This document shows, piece by piece, positions 31,462 through 40,885 of a stretch of DNA of 40,948 bases; the first letter of the stretch is position 1, and each line of letters begins with the position of its first letter. This DNA comes from Desulfobacterales bacterium (lineage in GTDB: Bacteria; Desulfobacterota; Desulfobacteria; Desulfobacterales; JADGBH01). The stretch spans positions 1-40,948 of the forward strand of contig JADGBH010000041.1 in the NCBI GenBank assembly GCA_015231595.1, in the 5' to 3' direction. The notes beneath the pieces were generated by a model. That model saw nothing but the letters and a program-made list of their open reading frames with translations. It was not told the origin of the DNA and did not search any database. Position numbers and translations under genes: made by a program.

Positions 31462-33831
31462 ATGATAAAAAATCAAATAAAAAAATTATTTGATAAAACT
31501 AAGTTAAGATTAATTATTAAAAAATTCTGTAATCTTTTAGGCGTTCCCATTAAAATTTTGGATGAACAAGGCTCCATTATTTTTAGTGAAGATGGATATT
31601 CTGACAAAGAATTCCCAATAATGGTAGAAAAAAATATTATAGGATGGATAAAAAGTAATGCCGTCGGAGAACCATTAGCTGAGCTATTTTCGTATATTAC
31701 AAGCCTTGATTCAGAAAAAAGATCACTCGCTGCAGAAGCGCTAGACAGTTACAAAGAACTTACTCTTTTTTATAACATGGCTGAGGACCTTGCCGCATCT
31801 CTTGAGCTTAAAGACGTTGCTAATCTTGTTATTGAACACGCAAAAAAAGTTATTAAATTTGACTCAATTTCAATAATGCTGCTTGATAAGCAAACAAATA
31901 AATTTAAAATACTTACCGCTTATGGAAAAGAAGATCATCCTAAATTGATACTTAAGCCTGGAATTGGGATTGCTGGAAATGTTTTTTTATCAGGAAAAGC
32001 TGAACTAATAAACAATGTCTCATTAGACGAAAGATTTATATCTGGATATACTTCTATAAGTTCCCTTATATGTGCTCCAATAAAAACCAGAAAACATGTA
32101 TTAGGAGTTATGAATATAAGCACAAGAGACGAATCTTTATACTATACAGCAAGGGATCTTAAACTTACAAATACCTTGGCATCACAAGCAGCTGTAGCAA
32201 TTGAAAATGCGAGGCTTTATTCGGATTTAAAAGCATCTGAAAAGGAATATAGGCTTCTGTACGAAAAATATCATTCTCTGTTTAAAAATGCGGTGGAAGG
32301 AATATTTCAAGCTAAACCGGATGGTATATTCATAAGCGCAAATCCTTCTATGGCTAAAATACTTGGTTTCGACTCCGCAGAAGAATTATTCGCATTTGTC
32401 CAGCAAAATTATAATAATGGATTTGTTAACCCCATATATCGTAAAAACATAAGAAATTTTCTTAAAGCAAGAGATAAAGGTAAATGGACAGAAACTCAGC
32501 TTTACCGTAAAGATGGAACCATGTTTTGGACTTCTATTTCAGTCCGATCAGTTTATGATTCAAACAATCAATTATCTTATTATGAAGGTTCTATTGTTGA
32601 TATTACTGATGCAAAAAAAGCGGCGGAAGAATTAAAAATAGCAAAAGAAGCAGCGGAATCAGCGAATGAAGCAAAAAGCCAATTCCTTGCTAATATGAGT
32701 CACGAAATAAGAACTCCTTTGAATGGAGTAATTGGAATGACAAGTTTGCTTCTTGACACGCAATTAAAAGATGAGCAGCTCGAATATGCTAAAACTATTC
32801 AAGCCTCCGCCGATTTTCTTCTTACAGTTATAAACGATATCCTTGATTGTTCAAAAATGGATGCAGGCCAATTCGAGCTTGAAATACTAAATTTTAATTT
32901 AAAAACTATACTTAATGACATTAGTAATATGATGCTCATAAGAGCTCAAAAAAAAGGTTTAAGCTTTGACCTGAATATTTCCGCAGATTTGCCGCCAATC
33001 GTTAGAGGTGATTCTGGAAGATTAAAACAAATTCTTATTAACCTTATTGATAATGCCATAAAATTTACAGAAAAAGGCAGCGTTAATATAGAAGTAATGA
33101 TTGAAAAAGAAACAGATAATGACCTAACAATTTTAATAAAAGTTAAAGATACAGGTATAGGCATACCAAAAGAAAGGGTTGGAGGACTCTTTAAACCTTT
33201 CTTTCAAGTTGATAGCTCTATGACTAGAAAATATGGTGGAACAGGACTTGGTCTTGCTATCACAAAACAATTAGTTGAATTAATGAAAGGGCATATTGAA
33301 GTATTTTCAAATGAAGGAGAAGGCGCTTTATTTATATGCTCTATAATTCTTGAAAAACAATGGATTCCTTTACGAAATAAAGAAACAATAAAAGGAGAAG
33401 AAAATAAATTTACTGATACTCCTGAGATCTCTTCAAAAACAATAAAGGAAAAAAAAGATATATGTATATTATTAGCTGAAGATAATTTAGTTAATCAAAA
33501 ATTAGCCTTAAAATTGCTTGAAAAATTTGGATATGTTGCCGACGCTGTTTGTAACGGGATTGAGGCTGTTAATGCTCTTGAAAAAAAGAATTATGAACTT
33601 GTGCTTATGGATGTTCAAATGCCTGAAATGGATGGGTTTGAAGCAACCAAAACTATAAGGGACCCTAAATCAAATGTTATGAATCATTTTGTTCCTATAA
33701 TAGCAATGACTGCTCATGCTATGAAAGGTGATAGAGAAAAATGCCTTGATGCAGGTATGGATGATTATGTGCCAAAACCTGTTAAACCCGATAAATTATC
33801 CGAAGTAATTGATAAATGGCTTTATTTATGA
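31462..33831 (+). CDS. Soluble hybrid histidine kinase (GAF-PAS-HisKA-HATPase-REC)
   Basis: A 789-aa protein with no membrane segment. The first ~85 residues are unrecognised. A GAF domain spans about 100-255 (SLELKDVANLVIEHAKKVIK; GIGIAGNVFLSGKAELIN; SLICAPIKTRKHVLGVMNIS). A PAS domain covers about 265-395 (NAVEGIFQAKPDGIFISANP). HisKA has H414 (ANMSHEIRTPLNGVIG), HATPase has NLIDNAIKFTEKG and KYGGTGLGLA, and one receiver has D717 (LMDVQMPEMDG). There is no Hpt, so an external Hpt is needed; the neighbouring hybrid kinase carries one. AAGGGA lies about 12 nt before the ATG. It probably senses a cytoplasmic ligand. Confidence 0.92.
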   Translation: MIKNQIKKLFDKTKLRLIIKKFCNLLGVPIKILDEQGSIIFSEDGYSDKEFPIMVEKNIIGWIKSNAVGEPLAELFSYITSLDSEKRSLAAEALDSYKELTLFYNMAEDLAASLELKDVANLVIEHAKKVIKFDSISIMLLDKQTNKFKILTAYGKEDHPKLILKPGIGIAGNVFLSGKAELINNVSLDERFISGYTSISSLICAPIKTRKHVLGVMNISTRDESLYYTARDLKLTNTLASQAAVAIENARLYSDLKASEKEYRLLYEKYHSLFKNAVEGIFQAKPDGIFISANPSMAKILGFDSAEELFAFVQQNYNNGFVNPIYRKNIRNFLKARDKGKWTETQLYRKDGTMFWTSISVRSVYDSNNQLSYYEGSIVDITDAKKAAEELKIAKEAAESANEAKSQFLANMSHEIRTPLNGVIGMTSLLLDTQLKDEQLEYAKTIQASADFLLTVINDILDCSKMDAGQFELEILNFNLKTILNDISNMMLIRAQKKGLSFDLNISADLPPIVRGDSGRLKQILINLIDNAIKFTEKGSVNIEVMIEKETDNDLTILIKVKDTGIGIPKERVGGLFKPFFQVDSSMTRKYGGTGLGLAITKQLVELMKGHIEVFSNEGEGALFICSIILEKQWIPLRNKETIKGEENKFTDTPEISSKTIKEKKDICILLAEDNLVNQKLALKLLEKFGYVADAVCNGIEAVNALEKKNYELVLMDVQMPEMDGFEATKTIRDPKSNVMNHFVPIIAMTAHAMKGDREKCLDAGMDDYVPKPVKPDKLSEVIDKWLYL

Positions 33832-33942
33832 ATTTGGCAAAATACAATTAGATTATAGTTTAAAAGTTCCATTTTTATATCAAAAACGATTGAACTCTAT
33901 AAAATTTTAAAATTCACCAACTGAAACCTTTTAAATTAATCC

Positions 33943-33982
33943 TTGACATATATAGCCTTTTCAATGTAAACATTGTTTACAT
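33943..33982 (+). promoter_or_regulatory. Promoter with palindromic operator upstream of the lipoprotein gene
   Basis: A perfect -35 TTGACA (33943-33948) and a -10-like TGTAAA (33965-33970) are 16 nt apart. A perfect palindrome, ATGTAAAC-ATT-GTTTACAT (33964-33982), covers the -10, which is the position of a repressor site. The form suits TetR- or LacI-family regulators; none is encoded nearby. Confidence 0.65.
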
Positions 33983-34029
33983 ACTTAAATATGATTATTA
34001 ACAATTTAAATAATTAGGAGGGCATTATT

Positions 34030-35022
34030 ATGAATATGTTATTACCTAAGCATTTGTACAAGTTTATATCGCTGATAATACTGATATTCATTTTAAATGC
34101 ATGTAAACTCTCAGTAAGCGTTGTTGGTAATGGGGCTGGAACTATTATTTCCGAGCCTATTGGCATTGAATGTGGTAATGAAAGTGACTTATGTAATGCT
34201 ATGTTTATAAATAACACGGTCACCATAATTAAGGCTCAACCAATGCAAGGTTCTCGTTTTGTTAGTTGGGAAGGGGATTGTAGCGGTGATACACCCATTT
34301 GTACTCTCTCCATGGATAAAAATCATGATGTAAAAGCTCGATTTGAATCAGAACTTAGTCAGGATATCAATTGTAATACAGATAAAGCTAACGCCATATG
34401 TTTAACACCAACGCAGACATCAGAATATTATATTGAGCAGAGCAAAAAATATTTCTATACTATGGATTCCTCCGTTAGTCCCCTTGTTGTTCCTAACTAC
34501 TCCACATTGGTAGCCAGATGGGAATGGCCACCTTGGTTACTGTTAACAGGCTTCGGCAAAGACAACATGATATTAACAGACATCCTTTTGAAGCTCCATC
34601 CCACAACTTACGCTAAGATTGATTGCCGAGCTTTTCCAACTCAGCCTTTTGGCAGATGTCATGTTGTTTTCGATTATGGTGGAGAATTCTGTCCCATTTA
34701 CGAAGAGTTCACATTCAATGATCAAGGAGAAATTACATTTATTGAGGCTTGGACTGACCTTCCAGGATGGTTACCAATGGATAATCCTAATGATTACTGG
34801 GCAGAAGGTGAAAATGTAAAGAGACTGTCTACAAGAATTCCAGGACTCGGAAATACTACAGGTCTTATTGATCTTTATGCGCCATGGATGGAAGAAGCTG
34901 CAAAAAAAGACGCTGACATCGCTGAATTCTTAAAACGAGCTCGACAGCCTTATGAGGAATGGTTTGCAGAACTTCTCGCTCATTCACAGGATGTAGCTAA
35001 TGGATGTAATCCTCCAGAGTAA
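34030..35022 (+). CDS. Secreted lipoprotein with repeat-like N-terminal domain, unknown function
   Basis: A 330-aa protein. ATG at 34030 has GGAGGG 8 nt upstream. The signal peptide ends ILNAC, a good lipobox, so Cys25 is probably lipidated. Residues about 26-105 resemble a Gly-rich bacterial surface repeat (LSVSVVGNGAGTIISEP; FVSWEGDCSGDTPICTLSM) with paired cysteines. The remainder is not recognised; it contains YSTLVARWEWPPWLLLTGFG, FNDQGEITFIEAWTDLPGW and PYEEWFAELLAHSQDVANGC. A loose resemblance of the central part to NTF2/SnoaL-like domains is possible but unproven. The codons look less AT-rich than in neighbouring genes, and the gene stands alone under its own operator, both hinting at transfer. 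Eight or more cysteines suggest disulfides outside the cytoplasm. Confidence 0.72.
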   Translation: MNMLLPKHLYKFISLIILIFILNACKLSVSVVGNGAGTIISEPIGIECGNESDLCNAMFINNTVTIIKAQPMQGSRFVSWEGDCSGDTPICTLSMDKNHDVKARFESELSQDINCNTDKANAICLTPTQTSEYYIEQSKKYFYTMDSSVSPLVVPNYSTLVARWEWPPWLLLTGFGKDNMILTDILLKLHPTTYAKIDCRAFPTQPFGRCHVVFDYGGEFCPIYEEFTFNDQGEITFIEAWTDLPGWLPMDNPNDYWAEGENVKRLSTRIPGLGNTTGLIDLYAPWMEEAAKKDADIAEFLKRARQPYEEWFAELLAHSQDVANGCNPPE

Positions 35023-35037
35023 GTAATGCCAAAATTT

Positions 35038-36306
35038 TTATAACCTTTGAATTATATAAATATATGCTGGAAGGCGGCTTAATTTTTTTATATGTTCAAA
35101 TTTTTCTATGATTTCTTTTTTTGTTCCATTCTCGTGTAACGGTGAAAAATAAGCAGCGCCTTTACTATAAAAATGAGGCATTTTATCTCTTAAAAGCTTT
35201 AATGTTGCGGAAAAATGTTTGTCACCAAGATTCGCACCTATAATAAAATTGCTTGTAATTTCAAGTTTATTATAAGTTCTGTTAATATCAAGAATCTTTT
35301 CAAAGGCATCTATTACCATTTTATGTGTAATCGGCTTTTGTATTTCCTGCAATGTTAAAGCATCCGCCGATTCTAATCCGATATTAACATAAGTATTAAA
35401 AGGCATTGAATTTAATTTTTGAAATAAAGAATTTTTAGAATTAAGCAAAGAATCAACGCTTCCAAAAAGAAAAAGATTTGCTCCTTTGATGTAAGATTCT
35501 TTAAAATTAAACCTTTTATATGCCTCTAAAGAAGCATATTCAATTAATTCTTCTCCTGCATTAAGGGCATCGTGAGTGCCTAAAAAAAGTGAATTATAAT
35601 TTTTTATATCATCATTATAAAATTCTTTAAGTTGATTGATTTGAAATAATATATTGTTTTTTACTCTTGTTGAATAAACTTGCCCGGATTTAACCCTGCA
35701 AAATCCGCAGTTATATAAACACCCATCCGCAATTATTAATGGAATTACATCATAATCTACATGTCTCGCATCAGGAGGGAGGACTGTAATGCGTCCACCT
35801 ATCATAGAAAGAAATTTATAGGCCTTTAATTTAAGGCTTGAATCATCATTAATCTCAATCTTTGAAAAAAAATTTTTTACAGTAGAAGGCAAAGATGAAG
35901 ACGTTTTTTCCTTTAAATATAAAGACAATTTTTCAAATGAATCAATAGCATTCTTAACTCCAGAATGCTCAAAGGGATTTCCTCCGAATATAGAATTACT
36001 CGGATAAAGAAAACAGGGAATATAATATTCGCCTATTAAATCATAAACTGTAGAATAAGCCCCAGTAAGATAATAAACCCAATCATTAGTTACAGTTCTT
36101 TTAAGCCATTCAACTGGATTAGGCCAGTTATCTCTTCTTCCTTGAATGAATTTAATTTCTCCATTTAAATTAAATTGAAAATTATATTCTTTTGTAACTA
36201 TTTCATTAAATACTCCATATCTTATGGGATAACTAACTTTTGAATACTCTTGGCTGCCTTTTTTGTTTAAATTTATAGTAACTCCATCAAATTCATAGGT
36301 TTCCAT
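35038..36306 (-). CDS. Radical SAM protein
   Basis: A 422-aa protein. The radical SAM cluster motif CxxxCxxC is C196, C200, C203 (ADGCLYNCGFC), placed centrally rather than near the N-terminus. After it come an ISP-like glycine region and NIGLESADALTLQEIQKPIT, typical of the B12-independent or Elp3-like radical SAM core. The first ~170 residues are unrecognised. The reaction and substrate cannot be told. Its start lies 9 nt after the stop of the double-receiver HD-GYP gene and lacks a strong ribosome binding site, so coupled translation is likely. It converges on the lipoprotein gene, 15 nt away. Confidence 0.82.
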   Translation of the reverse strand: METYEFDGVTINLNKKGSQEYSKVSYPIRYGVFNEIVTKEYNFQFNLNGEIKFIQGRRDNWPNPVEWLKRTVTNDWVYYLTGAYSTVYDLIGEYYIPCFLYPSNSIFGGNPFEHSGVKNAIDSFEKLSLYLKEKTSSSLPSTVKNFFSKIEINDDSSLKLKAYKFLSMIGGRITVLPPDARHVDYDVIPLIIADGCLYNCGFCRVKSGQVYSTRVKNNILFQINQLKEFYNDDIKNYNSLFLGTHDALNAGEELIEYASLEAYKRFNFKESYIKGANLFLFGSVDSLLNSKNSLFQKLNSMPFNTYVNIGLESADALTLQEIQKPITHKMVIDAFEKILDINRTYNKLEITSNFIIGANLGDKHFSATLKLLRDKMPHFYSKGAAYFSPLHENGTKKEIIEKFEHIKKLSRLPAYIYIIQRL

Positions 36307-36315
36307 GATTAAGTT

Positions 36316-37665
36316 TTAACTTGCTATCCATCTAAAAAAAAGTTCTACCGCTTCAGGACAAAGCTGGGTTTCTTTTGACTCGTCAATAATTTCTAAAGCC
36401 GTTTCTTTTGGCATAGCTTTTCTATAGGCTCTGTTGTTTGTCATAGCTTGATAAGTATTTGCTACAGCCGCAATTCTTGCCCAAAAAGGAATTTTATTGC
36501 CTCTAAGTCCATGAGGATAACCCTTTCCATCGAATCGCTCATGGTGACTTAAAATTATAGGAATAGTTTCGGATAAGCTCTGTATATTTTTTAACATGTT
36601 TGCTCCTATAATTGTGTGAAGCTGAATATGGCTAAATTCGTCAACCGTAAGTTTTCCTGGTTTTGAAAGGATAGTGTCTTTTATTCCTAAATTACCAATA
36701 TCATGAAGTTTTGCTCCTAAAGTGGCTATATCTATTTCATGTTGACTCGCTCCAGCATGGGCAGCCATACCAGAAACAATCTCTGCAACTTGTTCGGAAT
36801 GACCTTTAAGAAAAGGATCTCTCATTTCAACAGTAGAAACAAGGTTTAAAATAATGCTCATTAAACTATTGTTCTCTACGCTTAATCTTTCTTTTTCTTT
36901 TAACAGCGAAAGGAATTGATCTGAAATAAGCTTTTCTACGAGAATTACAAGTTGATCCATATTAAAAGGCTTAACAAGATAAGCAACAGCTCCTCTGTTA
37001 ATCATTCTCTTCATTTGGCCTCTATTGCTGTTAGCACTCATAACAACAAATGGAATTGTTGAATATTCAGGGATTGATCTGAGGCTTTCAAAAAATTCAA
37101 TGCCAGTCATTATAGGCATATCGATATCGCTTATTACAACATCTGGAGTTTGAATATTAATAAGACTTAATGCCTGCCTCCCATTTTCGGCCATAACTAC
37201 TCTAAAACCTACTTCTTCTAAAGCTTCTTTTATAAGTTTTCTAATAAGGGTGGAATCATCTACAAGCATTATAAGCTTATTTTTTTTAAGTAAATGATTT
37301 GATAGAATCTCATTTATACTTTCTTTTAAAGTATCTTTTGCTTCTTGCTTTAAAATATAAGCTGTTGCTCCAGCTTGAAAACCTTTTTCTACTTCTTCGT
37401 CACTGTCCATAGAGCTTAGCATTACAACTGGTGTACTTCTTGTTGCATGATTATTTTTTATCTGCTTACATAATTCAAAACCATTTAACTGAGGCATATC
37501 TATGTCTGTAACTACTAAATCAAATTTTTCTTTTAAAACCAGTTCATATCCTTTATATCCATCATTCGCTTCAACTATATCAATATTTTCGCTAATAATA
37601 GATTTTTTTATTGCTTTCCGCATCATATCACTGTCATCAATTATCAATATTCTCTGCTTTGCCAT
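36316..37665 (-). CDS. Double-receiver HD-GYP response regulator
   Basis: A 449-aa protein: receiver 1 (1-120, phosphoacceptor D54 in VVTDIDMP), receiver 2 (128-250, D180 in VISDIDMP) and an HD-GYP domain (about 270-449). HD-GYP signatures are GHSEQV (H289), KLHDIGNLGI (H321, D322), HTIIGA and HHERFDGKGYPHGLRG (H374, H375). HD-GYP enzymes hydrolyse cyclic di-GMP. The metal-binding Asp normally found in the later AVADxYDA motif is Asn403 here (AVANTYQAM), so activity may be reduced or lost. GGAGG precedes the ATG. It is likely co-expressed with the radical SAM gene; the partner kinase is unknown. Confidence 0.9.
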   Translation of the reverse strand: MAKQRILIIDDSDMMRKAIKKSIISENIDIVEANDGYKGYELVLKEKFDLVVTDIDMPQLNGFELCKQIKNNHATRSTPVVMLSSMDSDEEVEKGFQAGATAYILKQEAKDTLKESINEILSNHLLKKNKLIMLVDDSTLIRKLIKEALEEVGFRVVMAENGRQALSLINIQTPDVVISDIDMPIMTGIEFFESLRSIPEYSTIPFVVMSANSNRGQMKRMINRGAVAYLVKPFNMDQLVILVEKLISDQFLSLLKEKERLSVENNSLMSIILNLVSTVEMRDPFLKGHSEQVAEIVSGMAAHAGASQHEIDIATLGAKLHDIGNLGIKDTILSKPGKLTVDEFSHIQLHTIIGANMLKNIQSLSETIPIILSHHERFDGKGYPHGLRGNKIPFWARIAAVANTYQAMTNNRAYRKAMPKETALEIIDESKETQLCPEAVELFFRWIAS

Positions 37666-37702
37666 TATTCCTCCGATTAAATTAAGTGAATAACTTAAAT
37701 TA

Positions 37703-38905
37703 TTAACTATTTATTCTTTTTGCCCATACTTTAAGACTATTTACAATATAGCCCGGAACCATTTTAATAAGCAGTTTAAGCCATCCATTTTCAGGAGGTT
37801 CATAATTTTTAATTTCTTCTAATTCTAATGCTTTAAATTTACATGATAAAACACATAAACCACATCCGATGCATCTTATTTTATCAAATTTTATTTTGCC
37901 ATCAGCAAATTGCCATGCATTCATAGGGCACGCTTTAATACATTTTTGACATAGAGTGCATTTGTCTTCATTATGAACAGGCATAAAATGAGGCTTGCTT
38001 ATCATTCCTGGAGTATTAAATTCAGTTATTGTTCTTAAACCATGGCAACAACATCCGCAACAAGAACAACTGGCATTTCCTCTCCAATCATTAGTTTCGT
38101 TCATCATCCAAGTAACACAGCCATGTTCTTCAGCATTTTTCTTAATTTCAATTATTTCAAATCGATCAGCTTTTCTCATTAAACCGCGTTCTATTACAGG
38201 TTTTGCCATTGGACCTATAGCAACACAATTTTCCATAGGTTTTCCGCAGCCTTTATCAACAAGATTCATTGCTAACCTGCATTGACAGTTTCCAACCGCA
38301 AATAAATTATAAGGTTCTAAAATCTCCTCCAATTTATCAGACGGCCACGCCATATTAAGAGTTTTTGATAAACTAATAGGCGGAAGATACCTGATAGGAG
38401 ATTTGCTTGAATAAATATAATCTTTTACGAATCCTTTATCCCATAACTTCTCAAATAGTTCTGCAAATGTTTTATGCCATGAATTTCTTGTTGAAAGGTC
38501 ATGGGTCATTAAAGCCATTTCAAAGGTGCCTGGCAAAATAGGCAATATTGAATATTTTCTTGGATTTCCTGAAGAAAAAATAACGTATTTATTAAAAGAT
38601 AAATTATTGAAAATTTTTTCTACTTCAAGTGTAGGTCTATTCGAAAGCCTTGCAACCTTAGCTGAAGTTCTTGCCCTAAAAGGTGGAAGATATTGAACTA
38701 TTTCAGCTTCTTCAGGGCTAAACATGTGCATAATTAACGATAATAATTCATCACATTGTGGCGGGCCTAAAAAAAACGGAGAAGAATAATGTTTCATAAT
38801 TTTATGATGAGCTTTAGTCGGAGCATTACTTGATTCAAAGCCTGTCAATACTGAAGCAACATCTATATTTAATTTTATTATTTTTTTTAAATTTAAATCA
38901 TTCAT
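37703..38905 (-). CDS. Multi-cluster iron-sulfur protein with CxCR and 2x4Fe-4S modules
   Basis: A 400-aa cytoplasmic protein. The N-terminal half has a winged-helix-like segment (about 68-110, RTSAKVARLSNRPTLEVEKI). The middle contains GNCQCRLAMNLVDKGCG and MENCVAIG, a cysteine pattern seen in an uncharacterised family of anaerobe ferredoxin proteins. Then come a Cys run, CSCCGCCC, and two ferredoxin motifs (CTLCQKCIKACP, CIGCGLCVLSC). The C-terminus ends with an amphipathic or weakly hydrophobic helix (LKLLIKMVPGYIV). GGGAG is 7 nt before the ATG. It is transcribed separately from dapA, whose terminator lies between them. An electron-carrier role is likely; the partner is unknown. Confidence 0.8.
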   Translation of the reverse strand: MNDLNLKKIIKLNIDVASVLTGFESSNAPTKAHHKIMKHYSSPFFLGPPQCDELLSLIMHMFSPEEAEIVQYLPPFRARTSAKVARLSNRPTLEVEKIFNNLSFNKYVIFSSGNPRKYSILPILPGTFEMALMTHDLSTRNSWHKTFAELFEKLWDKGFVKDYIYSSKSPIRYLPPISLSKTLNMAWPSDKLEEILEPYNLFAVGNCQCRLAMNLVDKGCGKPMENCVAIGPMAKPVIERGLMRKADRFEIIEIKKNAEEHGCVTWMMNETNDWRGNASCSCCGCCCHGLRTITEFNTPGMISKPHFMPVHNEDKCTLCQKCIKACPMNAWQFADGKIKFDKIRCIGCGLCVLSCKFKALELEEIKNYEPPENGWLKLLIKMVPGYIVNSLKVWAKRINS

Positions 38906-38931
38906 GCTGGGCTCCCATGAAATTAAAAACT

Positions 38932-38963
38932 AAAAGGAAAACTTTATAAAAAGTTTTCCTTTT
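38932..38963 (-). terminator. Intrinsic terminator of dapA
   Basis: Perfect 14-bp arms (AAAAGGAAAACTTT and its complement) enclose a 4-nt loop. On the minus strand the stem is followed by TTTTAGTTTTT. It lies 15 nt past the dapA stop codon. Confidence 0.85.
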
Positions 38964-38978
38964 GTGTAATTTAATATT

Positions 38979-40013
38979 CTAATATGCCTCATAATATAAA
39001 TGTTGCATAGCTGATTCTTTATTTAAACGTTCATTAATATTTATGCCAAAAAAATCTTCGATTGGCTTAAATATGCTTGCATCATTTTGGTAAACTTGTC
39101 TCAATGTTTCAATAGCTATATCAAAACCATTTTTTGTTAATTTTCCCATTGGCTTTCTACACCCTCCTGACGGCATACCTAATATATCCATCATTGCTTT
39201 AATGGATAAAGGATTTCTGGCCTTAAACAGCACATTCCCGAAAGGTGTAGGTTCTGATGTCGAGAAAGATACAATTTTAGTTAAAGGTTCAATAGTATCC
39301 CAAATTTTTTTAGCGGAAGAAATATTTCCTTTCAAGCTTAGAGAAACCAAGTCTGTTACAGCTTTAGGAATAATATTAGATATAACTGATATTACACCGC
39401 CAGCCTTTATTTGATCATCAGTAATCATTTTTAAAGTCAATCCGTCATCTCCTGAAATTATACTAAAATCATTTCCGCACAGTTCTCTTGTTCTCCGCAT
39501 ATTATCTATATTACCAGTAGCTTCTTTCACAACATTAACATTTTTAAATTTTTCATAGCAGATAGCAATATCTTCTGGAAATAGCTGCGTGCCTGTCCTT
39601 CCAGGTATTACATAGGGAATTATAGTAATATTAGGAAAAGTGGATGCAATAGGTTCAAGGTATTCTTTTCTTATTTCAAGGGAACTCGGCCCATTATAAT
39701 AAGGGTCAACAATTAGAACAGCATCTACTTTTTTTTCAGCAGCAAATTTTGTAGCTTCTAAAGCTTCTTCAGTGCTGTTGCTACCTGTTCCAGCAACGCA
39801 TAAACATTTTCCCCTTGTTTTTTTTGCTGAAATTTCAATCACATTTTTATGTTCCGTCCATGAAAGCGTGGGGCTTTCACCTGTTGTTCCAGCAGCTACA
39901 ATACCTGATATACCATTTTGAATTTGAAAATCTAAAAGTTTTTCAAAACCTTCATAATCAACATCATTACCCTTAAACGGCGTTACAATTGCGGTGTAAC
40001 ATCCTTCCATCAT
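38979..40013 (-). CDS. dapA: 4-hydroxy-tetrahydrodipicolinate synthase-like protein (DapA family)
   Basis: A 344-aa TIM-barrel aldolase. Active-site signatures: GTTGE (42-46), Y134 in PYVIPGRTG and Schiff-base lysine K163 in VVKEATGN. DapA condenses pyruvate with aspartate semialdehyde in lysine synthesis. It is about 45-50 residues longer than usual, mostly at the C-terminus. The usual YNVP motif reads YVIP, and no other lysine-pathway genes are nearby. A related aldolase (for example N-acetylneuraminate lyase-like) is therefore an alternative, but the GTTGE and PGRTG motifs favour DapA. The start is ATG 40013 or the next codon, with GGGAG upstream. Confidence 0.85.
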   Translation of the reverse strand: MMEGCYTAIVTPFKGNDVDYEGFEKLLDFQIQNGISGIVAAGTTGESPTLSWTEHKNVIEISAKKTRGKCLCVAGTGSNSTEEALEATKFAAEKKVDAVLIVDPYYNGPSSLEIRKEYLEPIASTFPNITIIPYVIPGRTGTQLFPEDIAICYEKFKNVNVVKEATGNIDNMRRTRELCGNDFSIISGDDGLTLKMITDDQIKAGGVISVISNIIPKAVTDLVSLSLKGNISSAKKIWDTIEPLTKIVSFSTSEPTPFGNVLFKARNPLSIKAMMDILGMPSGGCRKPMGKLTKNGFDIAIETLRQVYQNDASIFKPIEDFFGININERLNKESAMQHLYYEAY

Positions 40014-40176
40014 TCTTTTCTCCCTTAAATGTTAAAAAATCTACTTTGTGTTTCTTAAAATCTTTTCTTAATATCTATTTTATGGCATACTACCAAAAAT
40101 CATAAAATAAATGCAATTTATTAATTATTACTTAGAAAAGAAAATTAAATAAATACAGTAATACGGAGAATTAATT

Positions 40177-40800
40177 ATGAAAAAAGCTAAAGATGTTCAT
40201 GAATTTATAGAAGAACAAAGAGGCGCTGTTGCTTCAAATCCTGAATGCGGGACTTCTCATTATAATCTCGCTGTTGGTCTTATGGGTATAAAAGAATACG
40301 ATGAAGCTGAAAAAGAATTAAGAGATGCTGTGGCCTGCAGCCCAACCCTTGCAGAAGCCTATGTTTTGCTTGGTGGTATCTGTCTTAATAAAAATGATCT
40401 TGATGGATGTCTTCATTACAATAAGCAGGCTACAAGCGTAAGACCTGGTTTTTCAGTTGGTTATGGCAATATTGGTTTTATACAATTCCAACAGGGCAAA
40501 ATTGATGAAGCAGTTGAATCCCTTGAAAAAGCCTTAAAATACAACCCAATGTTTATTCAAGCATATACAACCCTTGCAAATGCATATCTAATGAAAGGAC
40601 AAATTGATAAAAGCATTGAACTTAATTTAAAAGCAATTGATTTAGATGAGTCTTTTCCTATAGCCCATAATAACCTTGTAATTGCTTTGGTAGAAAAAGG
40701 AGATTTTAAAAAAGCTATCGAACATGCAGATAAGTCTGTTACTCTTGGGTATGAAGTATCTGAAGAAATTTTAAATTTATTAAAAAAGCACAGAATATAA
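40177..40800 (+). CDS. Tetratricopeptide-repeat protein
   Basis: A 207-aa cytoplasmic protein made almost wholly of TPR units from about residue 20 on: HYNLAVGLMGIKEYDEAEKE, AYVLLGGICLNKNDLDGCLH, GYGNIGFIQFQQGKIDEAVE, AYTTLANAYLMKGQIDKSIE and AHNNLVIALVEKGDFKKAIE. No signal peptide or catalytic domain is present. GGAG lies about 8 nt before the ATG. It is divergent from dapA. TPRs bind other proteins; the partner is unknown. Confidence 0.88.
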   Translation: MKKAKDVHEFIEEQRGAVASNPECGTSHYNLAVGLMGIKEYDEAEKELRDAVACSPTLAEAYVLLGGICLNKNDLDGCLHYNKQATSVRPGFSVGYGNIGFIQFQQGKIDEAVESLEKALKYNPMFIQAYTTLANAYLMKGQIDKSIELNLKAIDLDESFPIAHNNLVIALVEKGDFKKAIEHADKSVTLGYEVSEEILNLLKKHRI

Positions 40801-40803
40801 TGT

Positions 40804-40819
40804 AAAGCAGGGCTTTTTT
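40804..40819 (+). terminator. Probable terminator after the TPR gene
   Basis: AAAGC-AGG-GCTTT forms a 5-bp stem that runs directly into a T-tract (six T in all), 3 nt after the stop codon. Confidence 0.55.
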
Positions 40820-40885
40820 AGGGGTGTGTCCCACCTTTTACACAAAGGCATAAAATTTTTTAGGAACTAAACGTCGTAGGACGTC

